Positions 47,006 to 56,289 of a stretch of DNA of 57,223 nt are shown one piece after another. This DNA comes from Actinomycetota bacterium (GTDB taxonomy: Bacteria > Actinomycetota > Acidimicrobiia > Spongiisociales > UBA11373). The notes beneath the pieces were generated by a model. It did not search any database. It saw nothing but the letters and a program-made list of their open reading frames with translations, and was not told the DNA's origin. The stretch lies in contig JAHLKU010000013.1 in assembly GCA_020444505.1 (NCBI GenBank), positions 1-57,223 of the forward strand, written 5' to 3'. Position 1 is the stretch's first letter. Each line of letters opens with the position of its first letter. The position numbers and the translations under genes are program-made.

Positions 47006-47707
47006 GTGAGACGAACCGCACTCCTGCTGACGGCCCTGGCGCTCGTGGCCGCCGCCTGCGGCGACGACGTCCTCGACGGCGGCGCCACCACGGCCGCCCC
47101 GGCGACCACCCAGGCGCCGCCCACCACCCACGGCGGCTCGACCCTGCCGCCCACCACGGAGGCGCCGCCTCCTCCCTCGAGCACGCTGCCGCCAACCACC
47201 GCCACCACGGCCGCCCCGGCGACCACCACCACGGCGGCCCCGCCCCCGTCCCACACCTACGAGATCGACGACAGCGACTTCTTCCCCATCCCCGAGCCCG
47301 GCAGCAACGGGGCCCACGGGTCCGGCTGCGTGGTCCCCGGCGGATCGATGACGCTGACCGACGGCATCTGGTTCGGCTTCGCCACCACCCACGCCGGCGG
47401 CGAGATCGGCTTCGACCTCGCCTGCTTCTTCACCGGACAGGCCGCCATCGACGCCGCCACCGAGGACGGCGAGGAGGCCTTCGACTTCTACATCCGCAAC
47501 AACAACCCGACCATCCGCCAGGTGCCGCTGGCCTCCGATGCCCGGGTGTTCTACGTGGACGGCGCCACCATCAACATGCTGGAGACGACGCCGGCGGCGT
47601 GGCCGACCGCCTCCTCGTACCTGCCGTGCACCGGCCAGTACTGCTCGGTGTGGCTGTACGTGAACGACGGGGTAGCCACCGGCATGGTGGAGCAGTACCT
47701 GCCGTAG
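47006..47707 (+). CDS. Secreted lipoprotein paralogue C (GSGC-WFGF family)
   Basis: This encodes 233 residues. GTG 47006 follows GAGGAGAG. The signal peptide MRRTALLLTALALVAAAC is almost the same as in B. The linker includes many Thr/Pro, then the domain GSGCVVPGGSMT to GMVEQYLP. The segment 47315-47530 is identical to paralogue B; the C-terminal third differs. The longer upstream frame from 46886 is not supported by a ribosome site. It is convergent with recR, whose stop codon is 18 bases away. Function unknown. Confidence 0.8.
   Translation: MRRTALLLTALALVAAACGDDVLDGGATTAAPATTQAPPTTHGGSTLPPTTEAPPPPSSTLPPTTATTAAPATTTTAAPPPSHTYEIDDSDFFPIPEPGSNGAHGSGCVVPGGSMTLTDGIWFGFATTHAGGEIGFDLACFFTGQAAIDAATEDGEEAFDFYIRNNNPTIRQVPLASDARVFYVDGATINMLETTPAAWPTASSYLPCTGQYCSVWLYVNDGVATGMVEQYLP
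47315..47530 (+). repeat. 216-bp identical block, copy 2
   Basis: Second copy of the identical segment shared with 46445-46660; the match ends where B has CCCCCC and C has GCCTCC. Confidence 0.9.
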
Positions 47708-47724
47708 CCGCAGCAGAGGCGGCG

Positions 47725-48321
47725 CTACATCTCCCGGCGGCCGACGAGTGCCCGGCCCAGGGTGAGCTCGTCGGCGTAGTCGAGGTCGCCCCCCACCGGC
47801 AGGCCGCTGGCGAGACGGGTCACCCGCACCCCGAGCGGCTTCAGCAGCCGCGCCAGGTACAGCGCGGTGGTGTCACCCTCCACGGTGGGGTTGGTGGCGA
47901 CGATCACCTCGGACACCTGCTCGTCCTCGATGCGGGCCACCAGTTCGCGCATGCGCAACTGGTCGGGCCCGATGCCCTCGATGGGTGAGATCGAGCCGCC
48001 GAGGACGTGGTAGCGGCCCCGGAACTCCTGGGTCTTCTCCACCACCACGATGTCCTGCGGGCGTTCGACCACGCACATCGTGGACGGGTCCCGGCGCAGG
48101 TCGCGGCAGATGGAGCACTCCTCGGAGTCGGTGACGTTGAAGCAGCGGTCGCACAGCCGCACCTCGGACCGCATCGACAGGATCGACTCTGCGAGGCGCC
48201 TGGCGTCCTCCTCCTCGACGTGGAGGATGTGGAAGGCGAGCCGCTGGGCGCTCTTGCGCCCGATGCCGGGGAGCCGGGCCAACTCGTCGATGAGCCGCTG
48301 GATCGGCGCCTCGAACATCAT
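47725..48321 (-). CDS. recR: Recombination protein RecR
   Basis: This encodes 198 residues. It has the helix-hairpin-helix [20 protein letters not shown], a four-Cys zinc finger ([18 protein letters not shown]) and a Toprim domain ([15 protein letters not shown]), with a C-terminal [19 protein letters not shown]. RecR works with RecO/RecF in loading RecA on gapped DNA. ATG 48321 overlaps the stop of ybaB (ATGA). dnaX-ybaB-recR is a widely conserved operon. Confidence 0.97.
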   Translation of the reverse strand: MMFEAPIQRLIDELARLPGIGRKSAQRLAFHILHVEEEDARRLAESILSMRSEVRLCDRCFNVTDSEECSICRDLRRDPSTMCVVERPQDIVVVEKTQEFRGRYHVLGGSISPIEGIGPDQLRMRELVARIEDEQVSEVIVATNPTVEGDTTALYLARLLKPLGVRVTRLASGLPVGGDLDYADELTLGRALVGRREM

Positions 48322-48740
48322 CCGAGCAGGCCTCCGAGGCCGTCGAGCCCCATGGACCCGAGGTCGGGCAGGTCGTCGAGGGCGGGGAGACCCATGGCCG
48401 ATGCGGCGGCCTCGCGCATCGCGGCGTTGGCCTGGTTGACGGCGGCGACCACCAGGTCGCCGACCAGTTCGGGGTCGTCGGGGTCGAGCACGTCCGGGGA
48501 GATCGACACCGACACCAGGTCGCCGGACCCGGTGACGACGGCCGTGACCATGCCGCCGCCGGCGGACCCCTCGAACGTCTGCTCGGCGAGCGCCGCCTGG
48601 GTGTCGGCCATGGCGGCCTGCATCTCGGCGGCCTGTGCCATCAACGCCTGTACGTCGGGCATGCCGCCGCGCCCTGCACGGGGACGCTGCTGCTGGTGCC
48701 CGCCACTGCCCGGCGGTGGCCTCCGGCCCTTCTTCGCCAT
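48318..48740 (-). CDS. YbaB/EbfC-family nucleoid-associated protein
   Basis: This encodes 140 residues; the core (about 28-118) has [20 protein letters not shown] and [19 protein letters not shown], typical of YbaB DNA-binding dimers. The N-terminal Arg/Pro/Gln extension of 26 residues and the Gly-rich C-terminal tail are unusual. A start at Met27 is possible, but the ATG at 48740 is the first in frame. It lies 54 bases after dnaX and overlaps recR by 4 bases. Confidence 0.88.
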   Translation of the reverse strand: MAKKGRRPPPGSGGHQQQRPRAGRGGMPDVQALMAQAAEMQAAMADTQAALAEQTFEGSAGGGMVTAVVTGSGDLVSVSISPDVLDPDDPELVGDLVVAAVNQANAAMREAAASAMGLPALDDLPDLGSMGLDGLGGLLG

Positions 48741-48794
48741 AGGCGGCCAGGGTATCAGCGACGTGCGACGAGAGGCCGCCGGCGCCGACCCGCC

Positions 48795-50702
48795 TCAGTC
48801 GTCGACGATCTCGCCGCCGAGCATGTCGACGATGAGGTCCGCCGGGTCGATGCCGCCCTCACCCGACTCCACCAGCTGGTCCTTGTCGGGCACCTCGGCC
48901 TCCGGGTCGTCCTCCTCGGCCTCCGCCGTGCCGCCGCCGGGGGCGGCGGGGTGCGCCTCGCCGTCCACCGGGCGGTACTCCACGACCACCGCGCCGCCCA
49001 GGAGGGCTGCCGCCGCCGAGGTGATCACCGCCGTCAGCCGGTCGTCCTCCTGGAGTTGGGCGAGGTGGAAGGGGAGGTGGGCCCCGATCCCGAGCACGAG
49101 AGTGGAGCCCTCCACCGCGACCGGCCGGGTCTCGCGGAACAGCGCATACCGGCGCGGCCCCGCCTCTTCACGCACCCGGGACACCAACTGCGGCCAGACG
49201 CCGTCCACGGCCTCCAGGTCGAGCCCCTCGGCCGGTGCTGTCGCCGCCGGCTCCTCTGCGGCGGGCTCCGGCGCCGGCTCGAGTGCTGCGGGCTCCGGTT
49301 CCCCTGCCGGCGCGGCCGGGGCCGGTGCGGGGGCCTTCGGCTCGGGGCCCTTCGGCTCCGGCGCGGGTGCGGGTGCCTTCTGCTCGGGCGCGGGTGCGGG
49401 AGCCTTCTGCTCGGGACCCTCCGGCTCGGGAGCGGGGGCCTTCTGCTCGGGACCCTTCGGCTCGGGAGCGGGGGCCTTCGGCCCGGGGCCCTTCGGCTCG
49501 GGAGCGGGTTTCGCCGCAGGCACCGGCACCGCCCCCCGCTCCTGCAGCAGGCGAACCCGATCCTCCAGCCGCTCCAGGCGGCCCGACAGCGACACCGGGT
49601 CGACGGCCGTCTCCGGCCGGACCAGCCGCAGCAGGGTCAGTTCCAGCACCAGGCGCTCGTCGCGGCCCTCCCGCAGCGCCACCAGGGCGTCGCCCAACTG
49701 GTCGATGGCCCGCAGCACGTCGGACGAGTCGAGCACCCGGGCCTGCGCCCGCCACTCGTCGATCAGGTCGCCCGGCTCGTCGACGATCTCGTCCAGGTTG
49801 GGGGCGTACAGCGCCAGGAACACCCCCCGGAAGAACTCCAGCGCCTCGGCGGTGTACCGGCGGAGGTCGGCGCCCTGCCCGGCGATCTCCGACACCAGCG
49901 TGAGCGCTGCCGGGGCGTCCTGGTCTGCAATGGCGCGGCAGAGGCGCGAGAACGAGTCGGTGTCGGCCAGGCCCAGCGCACGCGTGACGCCGGCCGCCTC
50001 CACCTTGCCTGCGCCCAGCGCCGCCACCTGCTCGAGCAGGCCGAGGGCGTCGCGCACCGAGCCCCGGGCGTGGCGGGCGATCAACGACAGCGCCTCCGGC
50101 GCCGCCTGGTAACCCTCGGCCTTGCCGATGCGGCCCAGGTGGCCGATGAGCACCTCGCTGCCCACCGGGTGGAAGTCGAAGCGCTGGGTGCGGCTGCGGA
50201 TGGTGGGCGGCAGCTTGTACGGCTCGGTGGTCGCCAGCACGAAGTGGGCGTGCTCGGGCGGCTCCTCCAGGGTCTTGAGGAGGGCGTTGGAGGCCGCCCG
50301 CGACAGCATGTGCGCCTCGTCCAGGATGTACACCCGGCGGGACCCCCCTGCGGAGGCGACGGTGCCGACGTTCGCCCGGATCTCCCGGACGTCCTCCACC
50401 GAGTTGTGGGAGGCGGCGTCCAGTTCGATGACGTCGAGCGAGGTGGTGCTGGTGATGCCCCGGCACGAGAAGCACTCGTTGCACGGCTCGCCGTCGATGC
50501 CCCGGTCCTGGCAGTTGAGCGCCTTGGCGATGATGCGCGCCGTCGACGTCTTGCCCGTGCCCCGCGGCCCGGCGAACAGGTAGGCGTGCGCCACCTTGCC
50601 CTGCTGGACCTCGCGGGCCAGCGTCAGCGTGACGTGGTCCTGCCCGACGATGTCGGCGAAGCGTTGCGGCCGGTACTTGCGGTAGAGCGCCTGGTATTCC
50701 AC
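48795..50702 (-). CDS. dnaX: DNA polymerase III gamma/tau subunit
   Basis: This encodes 635 residues. [20 protein letters not shown] is Walker A (near residue 42), CNECFSCRG belongs to the zinc module, YILDEAHML is Walker B and KTLEEPPEH and TIRSRTQRF are clamp-loader sensor regions. From about residue 385 a linker of Pro/Ala/Glu/Lys repeats ([12 protein letters not shown] units) leads to a C-terminal domain. GTG 50702 is the start, with TACGAT 7 bases upstream predicting a leaderless mRNA. No slippery A-rich frameshift site is seen, so only a full-length form is expected. Confidence 0.96.
   Translation of the reverse strand: MEYQALYRKYRPQRFADIVGQDHVTLTLAREVQQGKVAHAYLFAGPRGTGKTSTARIIAKALNCQDRGIDGEPCNECFSCRGITSTTSLDVIELDAASHNSVEDVREIRANVGTVASAGGSRRVYILDEAHMLSRAASNALLKTLEEPPEHAHFVLATTEPYKLPPTIRSRTQRFDFHPVGSEVLIGHLGRIGKAEGYQAAPEALSLIARHARGSVRDALGLLEQVAALGAGKVEAAGVTRALGLADTDSFSRLCRAIADQDAPAALTLVSEIAGQGADLRRYTAEALEFFRGVFLALYAPNLDEIVDEPGDLIDEWRAQARVLDSSDVLRAIDQLGDALVALREGRDERLVLELTLLRLVRPETAVDPVSLSGRLERLEDRVRLLQERGAVPVPAAKPAPEPKGPGPKAPAPEPKGPEQKAPAPEPEGPEQKAPAPAPEQKAPAPAPEPKGPEPKAPAPAPAAPAGEPEPAALEPAPEPAAEEPAATAPAEGLDLEAVDGVWPQLVSRVREEAGPRRYALFRETRPVAVEGSTLVLGIGAHLPFHLAQLQEDDRLTAVITSAAAALLGGAVVVEYRPVDGEAHPAAPGGGTAEAEEDDPEAEVPDKDQLVESGEGGIDPADLIVDMLGGEIVDD
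49310..49520 (-). repeat. Pro/Ala/Lys-coding repeats in the DnaX linker
   Basis: Imperfect units of about 24-36 bases encode [16 protein letters not shown] repeats; several are nearly identical, which suggests recent slippage or unequal recombination. Confidence 0.7.
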
Positions 50703-50709
50703 CGGGCGG

Positions 50710-50715
50710 ATCGTA
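50710..50715 (-). promoter_or_regulatory. -10 of dnaX, leaderless
   Basis: TACGAT on the minus strand ends 7 bases before GTG 50702. Confidence 0.6.
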
Positions 50716-50815
50716 CCAACCCCCTGGGTCAGGGCCCGGGCCGGGGCCGACTTGCCTGCGGTGCCGGGGCGCGAGAGCATGCCGGGGACCGCTCCCCCGT
50801 CCCCCGGAGGCATCG

Positions 50816-51166
50816 ATGCTCAGCGACACGGTCGTCCTCATCACCCGCGACGGCTTCGGCACCACCTCGGCCGGCGACGCCGCCTTCGGCGAGGAGATGC
50901 TGGAGAAGTTCCTGCACACGCTGGAGGGCCGGGAGGACAAGCCGGCCGCCATCTGCGCCTACACCGAAGGCGCCCTGGTGGTCACCGACGACTCGCCGGT
51001 GCTGTTGAGCCTGCAGATGCTGGAGGCCGCCGGGGTGGAGATCATCGCCTGCGGCACCTGCCTCGACCACTACGGCCGCACCGACAGGGTGGCGGTCGGC
51101 CGCATCGGGGCGATGACCGACATCGTCGAGAAGATGGCCGCGGCGGCCAAGGTGATCACGGTCTAG
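50816..51166 (+). CDS. DsrE-fold protein, YedF C-terminal-like
   Basis: This encodes 116 residues. The segment SPVLLSLQMLEAAGVEIIAC followed by GTCLDHYG matches the DsrE-like half of YedF-type sulfurtransferase proteins, where the CGTCL motif holds the reactive Cys. The usual N-terminal TusA domain is missing. It may carry persulfide or selenium. CGGAGG precedes ATG 50816. It lies between dnaX (divergent) and nadC (convergent), so no operon context helps. Confidence 0.8.
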   Translation: MLSDTVVLITRDGFGTTSAGDAAFGEEMLEKFLHTLEGREDKPAAICAYTEGALVVTDDSPVLLSLQMLEAAGVEIIACGTCLDHYGRTDRVAVGRIGAMTDIVEKMAAAAKVITV

Positions 51167-51178
51167 CGGGGAGGCGCG

Positions 51179-52033
51179 CTACAGCACCACGTCGAGGGCG
51201 ACGTCGAGGGTGCGGGCGCTGTGGGTGAGCCACCCCATGGAGATGACGTCCACGCCGGTCTCGGCCACCTCGCGCACGTTCTCGGGGGTGATCCCTCCGG
51301 AAGCCTCCAGCGGCACCCGGCCGCCGGTGGTCTCCACGGCGGTGCGGAGATCGTCGAGGCTCATGTTGTCGAGCAGCACGACATCGGCCCCCGCCTCCAG
51401 CGCCTCCCCCAGTTGCTCGAGCGTGTCCACCTCGGTCTCGATCTTCACCAGGTGGCCGACGGCGGCGCGGGCGGCGGCGACGGCGGCGCCCACCCCGCCC
51501 GCCACGGCCACGTGGTTGTCCTTGATGAGCACGGCGTCGTCGAGGCCGAAGCGATGGTTGCGGCCACCGCCGGCGCGCACCGCGTACTTCTCCAGCATCC
51601 GCAGGCCGGGGGTGGTCTTGCGGGTGCAGGCGATGTCCGCCCCGGTGCCCTCGACGGCGGCGGCCACCCGGGCGGTGAGCGTGGCGATGCCGCACATCCG
51701 GCCCAGGAGATTGAGCGCCACCCGCTCGGCCGACAGGATCGGCCCGGCCGGGCCCCGCACCTCGGCCAGGACGGCGCCGGCCTCCACGGCGTCGCCGTCG
51801 GCGGCCAGGTAGTCCACCTCGATGCGCTCGTCGAGCAGTCCGAAGGCGCTGCAGGCGATCTCCAGCCCGGCGATGGTGCCCGCCTCCCTGGCCACCACCG
51901 CAGCGGTCGCCGTCGCCCCGGCGGGGACGACGGCCTCGGTGGTCTGGTCGCCGGCCCGGCCCAGGTCCTCCCGCAGCGCCGCCTCGACGATGGGCAGGTA
52001 CAGCAGCGGTGCCGGGGGGCGCAGGCCGGTCAT
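51179..52033 (-). CDS. nadC: Nicotinate-nucleotide pyrophosphorylase (carboxylating)
   Basis: This encodes 284 residues, normal length. CTRKTTPGLRMLEKYAVRAG, GGRNHRFGLDDAVLIKDNHV and EASGGITPENV are the quinolinate/PRPP-binding signatures. It makes nicotinate mononucleotide from quinolinate. ATG 52033 overlaps the nadB stop by 4 bases; it is the last gene of the nadABC unit. Confidence 0.97.
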   Translation of the reverse strand: MTGLRPPAPLLYLPIVEAALREDLGRAGDQTTEAVVPAGATATAAVVAREAGTIAGLEIACSAFGLLDERIEVDYLAADGDAVEAGAVLAEVRGPAGPILSAERVALNLLGRMCGIATLTARVAAAVEGTGADIACTRKTTPGLRMLEKYAVRAGGGRNHRFGLDDAVLIKDNHVAVAGGVGAAVAAARAAVGHLVKIETEVDTLEQLGEALEAGADVVLLDNMSLDDLRTAVETTGGRVPLEASGGITPENVREVAETGVDVISMGWLTHSARTLDVALDVVL

Positions 52034-53562
52034 GGGTTGACGACGACCGGCCGCTGCCACCACGGCGTGGACTCGGGGAAGTCCTCCCGGAAGTGCCCGC
52101 CCCGGCTCTCGGTGCGCAGCAGGGCGGCGGAGGCGATGATCCGGGCGGCGGTGACCATGTTGGAGGCCGCCGACACCCTCGGCTCCAGCTTCTCGTCGAG
52201 GCGGTCGATCTCCTCGAGCGCCGCCATCAGGCCCTCGTGGCGGCGGATGAGGCCCACCTTGTCCCACATCACGTCGCGCAGGTCCTCGACCACGTCGGGT
52301 TGCGGGGCCGGCTCGGCACCCGGCAGCACCGCCGCCCGCAGCGCGGTGGCATCCACCTGAGCGGGGGGCCCCGACGCCTTGATGTCGATGGCGACGCGCC
52401 GGCCGAACACCGTGCCCTCCAGCAGCGAGTTGCTGGCGAGGCGGTTGGCGCCGTGGACGCCGGTGCGCGCCGCCTCGCCTGCGGCCCAGAGGCCGGGCAG
52501 CGAGGTGCGGCCGAACAGGTCGGTGGCGATGCCGCCCATGTGGTAGTGCGCTGCCGGTGCTGCGGGCATCGGCTCCACCCTGGGGTCGATGCCGTCCTCC
52601 CGGCACAGGTGGTACACGGTCGGGAAGCGTTCGGGGAACCGGTCGCCGACGGCCTCGGTGGCGTCGAGGTACACGGTGCCGCCGCGCTGCAGGACCCTCC
52701 AGTTGGCCCGGGCGACGATGTCGCGAGGGGCCAGTTCGGCGTCGGGGTGCACCTCCAGCATGAAGCGGCGGCCCTGCTCGTCCAGCAGCACCGCCCCTTC
52801 ACCGCGCAGCGCCTCGGTGAGCAGCGACATGGGATCGCGCCCGGTGGCGAGGGCGGTGGGATGGAACTGGACGAACTCCACGTCGCGCAACCGCACGCCG
52901 GCGCGGGCGGACATCGCCAGGCCGTCGCCGGTCACGGCGGGGGGATTGGTGGTGTTGGCGTACAGCCGCCCGATGCCGCCGGTGGCCAGCACGACGGCGG
53001 GGGCGACGACCAGCACCTGCTCCTCGCCCCGCACCCGGGCGGTGAGGCCGGCCACCCTGCCTGCGTCCACCACCAGGTCGGCGGCGAAGGAGTGGTCCAC
53101 CACCTCGATGTGCCCTGCGGCCAGGGCCTCGACCACCAGCGCCCGGGAGATCTCGGCGCCGGTGGCGTCGCCGTCGGCGTGCAGGATGCGGCGGACGTCG
53201 TGCCCGGCCTCCCGGCCCAGCACCAGGCTGCCGTCGTCCCGCCGGTCGAACCCCACCCCGCGCTGCATGAGGTCGGTGATGCGGTCGGGCCCCTCGGCGG
53301 TGAGCACGTCGACGGCCGGCCCGTCGTTGAGGCCTCCGCCCACGTCCAGCGTGTCGGCGGCGTGGGCGGCGGGGCTGTCGCCCTCCCCCACGGCGGCGGC
53401 GATGCCGCCCTGGGCGTAGGGGGTGGAGCCGTCGGCGATGGGGCCCTTGGTCAGCAGGACCACCCGCAGCGGCGCCAGTTCGAGCGCAGCGGTGAGGCCG
53501 GCGACGCCGGAGCCCACCACCACGGCGTCGGCGGAGAGCACCCGGTCGAAGGAGGCGGTCAT
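52030..53562 (-). CDS. nadB: L-aspartate oxidase
   Basis: This encodes 510 residues, the usual length. [17 protein letters not shown] is the FAD-binding motif, [20 protein letters not shown] the family signature, [11 protein letters not shown] and [11 protein letters not shown] the active-site region, and [20 protein letters not shown] the C-terminal FAD region. It oxidises aspartate to iminoaspartate. Its start overlaps the nadA stop (ATGA), and its stop overlaps nadC. Confidence 0.97.
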   Translation of the reverse strand: MTASFDRVLSADAVVVGSGVAGLTAALELAPLRVVLLTKGPIADGSTPYAQGGIAAAVGEGDSPAAHAADTLDVGGGLNDGPAVDVLTAEGPDRITDLMQRGVGFDRRDDGSLVLGREAGHDVRRILHADGDATGAEISRALVVEALAAGHIEVVDHSFAADLVVDAGRVAGLTARVRGEEQVLVVAPAVVLATGGIGRLYANTTNPPAVTGDGLAMSARAGVRLRDVEFVQFHPTALATGRDPMSLLTEALRGEGAVLLDEQGRRFMLEVHPDAELAPRDIVARANWRVLQRGGTVYLDATEAVGDRFPERFPTVYHLCREDGIDPRVEPMPAAPAAHYHMGGIATDLFGRTSLPGLWAAGEAARTGVHGANRLASNSLLEGTVFGRRVAIDIKASGPPAQVDATALRAAVLPGAEPAPQPDVVEDLRDVMWDKVGLIRRHEGLMAALEEIDRLDEKLEPRVSAASNMVTAARIIASAALLRTESRGGHFREDFPESTPWWQRPVVVNP

Positions 53563-54584
53563 CCGCCCTTCCCCCTCCCCACCTCGAGCATCCGCTCCAC
53601 CGCCCGGCGGGCCCGGTCGGCCACGTCGGGGTCGATCACCACCTCGGTGGTCATGGTCTCCAGCGAGTGGAGGATCTTCGGCAGCGTGATCGTGTTCATG
53701 TACGGGCAGATGTTGCAGGGCCGCACCATCTCGACGCCGGGGTTCTCGACCGCCACGTTGTCGGCCATCGAGCACTCGGTGATCATCAGCACCCGGGCCG
53801 GCTGCGTCTCGGAGACGTGGCGGGCCATGCCCGAGGTGGAGCCCACGTAGTCGGCTTCGGCCAGCACCTCCGGGGGGCACTCGGGGTGGGCCAGCACCTG
53901 GATGCCGTCGTAGGCGCCCCGGAACCGGCGGATCTCCTCGGGGGTGAACCGCTCGTGGACCACGCAGTGGCCCTTCCAAAGGATCACGTCCACGCCGGTC
54001 TGCGACGCCACCCACCTGCCGAGGTACTCGTCGGGCAGGAAGATCACCCGGTCGGTGCCGAGCGACTCCACCACCTCGACGGCGTTGGACGACGTGCAGC
54101 AGATGTCCGATTCGGCCTTCACCTCCGCCGACGTGTTGACGTAGGTGACCACCGGCACACCGGGGTACCGCTCCTTGAGCAGCCGCACGTCGGCACCGGT
54201 GATGGAGTCGGCCAGCGAGCACCCGGCCGCCATGTCGGGGATGAGCACGGTCTTGTCCGGGTTGAGCAGCTTGGCCGTCTCGGCCATGAAGTGGACCCCG
54301 GCGAGCACGATGACCTCGGCGTCGGTGTCCACGGCGAGTTGGGCCAGCGCCAGGGAGTCGCCGGAGAGGTCGGCGACGCCGTGGAAGATCTCCGTCGTCT
54401 GGTAGTTGTGGGCCAGGACGATGGCGTTGCGATCCTTCTTCAAACGGTTGATCGCCGCCACGTAGGGGGCGTGCAGGTCCCATTCGACCTCGGGGACGAT
54501 CGAGCGCATCGGCTCGTAGCGTGCCCGGGTCTCCTCCTGGACCTCCCGGGACAGCTGTTCGAGCGGGATCACGGTGGTGGCCAT
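53559..54584 (-). CDS. nadA: Quinolinate synthase
   Basis: This encodes 341 residues. [14 protein letters not shown] and [12 protein letters not shown] are the NadA N-terminal motifs. The 4Fe-4S ligands are the Cys in [22 protein letters not shown] and [11 protein letters not shown]. It condenses iminoaspartate with dihydroxyacetone phosphate. ATG 54584 follows AGAGG; the first gene of nadABC, it has a -10 TATACT overlapped by a candidate NrtR operator. Confidence 0.97.
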   Translation of the reverse strand: MATTVIPLEQLSREVQEETRARYEPMRSIVPEVEWDLHAPYVAAINRLKKDRNAIVLAHNYQTTEIFHGVADLSGDSLALAQLAVDTDAEVIVLAGVHFMAETAKLLNPDKTVLIPDMAAGCSLADSITGADVRLLKERYPGVPVVTYVNTSAEVKAESDICCTSSNAVEVVESLGTDRVIFLPDEYLGRWVASQTGVDVILWKGHCVVHERFTPEEIRRFRGAYDGIQVLAHPECPPEVLAEADYVGSTSGMARHVSETQPARVLMITECSMADNVAVENPGVEMVRPCNICPYMNTITLPKILHSLETMTTEVVIDPDVADRARRAVERMLEVGRGKGG

Positions 54585-54599
54585 CTCGCCTCTCTTTTG

Positions 54600-54614
54600 C
54601 TCAAACTGAGTATA
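54600..54614 (-). promoter_or_regulatory. nadA promoter with overlapping candidate NrtR operator
   Basis: TATACT (54609-54614, minus strand) is a near-consensus -10. The inverted repeat CTCA-GTT-TGAG (54600-54610) overlaps its last bases, in a locally AT-rich stretch. An NrtR-like regulator is encoded just upstream, so binding here would block the promoter. The operator sequence is inferred, not matched to a known consensus. Confidence 0.6.
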
Positions 54615-54670
54615 TCAGCCGCGTGGCACATGCTAGGGAGCCGGGCGCAGAACGACCACTCCGGGCGCCG

Positions 54671-55594
54671 TCACCCGGCGGTGCGGAGCCCCGGCAGGCC
54701 GACACCGGGGGCGGGCCGCTCCCGCAGCACGTCCCTGCGGAAGCGGTACAGGGCGGCCGGGCGGCCGCCGGTGGACGCGTCGATGCCCCCCGCCTTCTCG
54801 ACCAGGCCTCCCCGATCGATCAGGCGGCGGAAGTTCTGGGCGTGGATGCGCACCCCCGACAGTGCCTCCACCACCCGCTGCAGCCCGGTGAGCGTGAACG
54901 TCGCCGGCACCAGTTCGAACACCACCGGGCGGTAGCGGAGCTTGCCCCGCAGCCGGCCCAGCGCCTGCGCGGCGATGCGGCGATGGTCCAGCACCAGGGG
55001 CTCGCCGTGCACGGCGTCGTCGCTGCGGGCGGCGCCGGCCTCGGGCACGAACCCGATCTCCCACAGCAGCTCGTAGCGCTCCAGCACCCGCTCGATGTCC
55101 CAGGCCGACCCGCCCAGACCGAAGAGGATGGCGCTGCGCTCCCGCCGTGCGGCGCGGTCTCCCGCCGCCGCCTCCGCCGCCCAGGCGTCGATGGCGGGGA
55201 CGATGGCCTCATCCACCACGGCCGGCCTCCCCTCCCGCCAGTCCTCCCACGGCAGCAGCCCGTACCAGTCGCTCCACGCCGCCCCGCTGTCCGGCGACGG
55301 GGCCCGCTCCCTCACCAGGGCCACGTACGCCACCGACACCAGGCGCACGCCAGGCTCCGAGGAGCGCCCCCGGTCGCCCAGGGTGTACAACTGCTCGACG
55401 TAGCCGAGGTCGATGCCGGTGCCCTCGCTCACCCACCGCCGCAGCGCCCGCTCCAGAGTGCGGTCCTCCTCGGGGTCGAGGGTCCCGGTGGGCAGGGCGG
55501 CCGGGTCTCCCGCCAGGGTGATGAGGCGCGGCGCCTCGTCGGTGACCGCCACGATCACCGCATTGAGCCCCACCTGGATGCGCTCGCTGCTCAC
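54671..55594 (-). CDS. nrtR: NrtR-type Nudix-related transcriptional regulator of NAD synthesis
   Basis: This encodes 307 residues. The N-terminal part resembles a Nudix fold (VGLNAVIVAVTDEAPRLITL and ALRRWVSEGTGIDLGYVEQL), where the Nudix box lacks the full catalytic pattern, as is usual in NrtR proteins, which bind ADP-ribose and related NAD derivatives without hydrolysing them. The C-terminal wHTH includes FTLTGLQRVVEALSGVRIHA and GGRPAALYRFRRDVL. It is immediately upstream of nadABC. GTG 55594 is the start, with leaderless TAACCT 7 bases upstream. Confidence 0.88.
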   Translation of the reverse strand: MSSERIQVGLNAVIVAVTDEAPRLITLAGDPAALPTGTLDPEEDRTLERALRRWVSEGTGIDLGYVEQLYTLGDRGRSSEPGVRLVSVAYVALVRERAPSPDSGAAWSDWYGLLPWEDWREGRPAVVDEAIVPAIDAWAAEAAAGDRAARRERSAILFGLGGSAWDIERVLERYELLWEIGFVPEAGAARSDDAVHGEPLVLDHRRIAAQALGRLRGKLRYRPVVFELVPATFTLTGLQRVVEALSGVRIHAQNFRRLIDRGGLVEKAGGIDASTGGRPAALYRFRRDVLRERPAPGVGLPGLRTAG

Positions 55595-55601
55595 GCCGTA
55601 G

Positions 55602-55607
55602 AGGTTA
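55602..55607 (-). promoter_or_regulatory. -10 of nrtR, leaderless
   Basis: TAACCT on the minus strand ends 7 bases before GTG 55594. Confidence 0.55.
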
Positions 55608-55638
55608 CGTGCCCCCGGGGGTGCCGGCGGGGGCCGCC

Positions 55639-55644
55639 TACGAT
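55639..55644 (+). promoter_or_regulatory. -10 of the HAD nucleotidase gene, leaderless
   Basis: TACGAT ends 6 bases before ATG 55651; it is identical to the dnaX hexamer. Confidence 0.6.
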
Positions 55645-55650
55645 GCCGGC

Positions 55651-56229
55651 ATGCACCTCCGGCTCGGCATCGATCTCGACGGCGTCGTCGCCGACTTCAA
55701 CGCGGGGTGGATCGGCCGCTACAACGACGAGTTCGGCGCCTCGATCCCCTTCGACGCCGTCCAGGTGTGGGACGGCATCCACCGGCTCACCCACTTCCCC
55801 GACATGCAGGGCTTCTGGGACTGGGCGCGGGGCCACGGCGAGGGCAGCCTGTTCCGCCACCTCGAGACCTACGACGACGCCGTGCCCGCGCTGCAGCGCC
55901 TCGCCCGGGCCGGGCACGAGGTGGTCGTCATCACCACCAAGCCGCACTGGGCCGTCCACGACACCTTCGCCTGGATCGCCGACCACCGGCTCCCCACCCG
56001 GGAGGTCCACATGACCTGGGAGAAGTGGCGGGTCCCCTGCGACGTGTACCTGGACGACGCCCCCCACGTGATCGAGTCGATCCACGAGGCGCGGCCCGAG
56101 GCGCTGATGTGCCGGTTCGTGCGGCCGTGGAACGAGCCGGTCCCCGGGGTCCGGGACGTGACCGACTGGGCGGCCTTCGAGACCGTGGTCGCCGGCCTCG
56201 CCTTCACGGACGACGGCCCCCGGGATTAG
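55651..56229 (+). CDS. HAD-family 5'-nucleotidase-like phosphatase
   Basis: This encodes 192 residues. The HAD motifs are visible: GIDLDGVVADFNAGW (motif I, DxDGV), VVVITTKPHWA (motif II, T), WEKWR (motif III, K) and CDVYLDDAPHVIES (motif IV, DD). The arrangement matches the 5'(3')-deoxyribonucleotidase (NT5C) group. It probably dephosphorylates small phosphate esters, perhaps nucleotides. It is divergent from nrtR. Confidence 0.85.
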   Translation: MHLRLGIDLDGVVADFNAGWIGRYNDEFGASIPFDAVQVWDGIHRLTHFPDMQGFWDWARGHGEGSLFRHLETYDDAVPALQRLARAGHEVVVITTKPHWAVHDTFAWIADHRLPTREVHMTWEKWRVPCDVYLDDAPHVIESIHEARPEALMCRFVRPWNEPVPGVRDVTDWAAFETVVAGLAFTDDGPRD

Positions 56230-56240
56230 CCTCACCGTAT

Positions 56241-56261
56241 TGGGGCCCGGCGCGCTGGGCC
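56241..56261 (+). terminator. GC-rich hairpin upstream of the solute-binding gene
   Basis: GGGCCC-GGCGCGCT-GGGCCC forms a 6-bp stem between the HAD gene and the next start; it may be a terminator or a 5' leader structure. Confidence 0.4.
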
Positions 56262-56289
56262 CGACGCTGAAAGGGAGATTCATAGGATC

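Noticed and set aside
49310-49520. Programmed frameshift site for a short gamma form of DnaX
   Set aside because: No slippery A-run or following hairpin was found; the repeats are GC-rich and coding.
50703-50815. Signal recognition particle RNA near dnaX
   Set aside because: ffs often lies near dnaX, but no GGTCAGGxCCGGAAGG-like core is present here.
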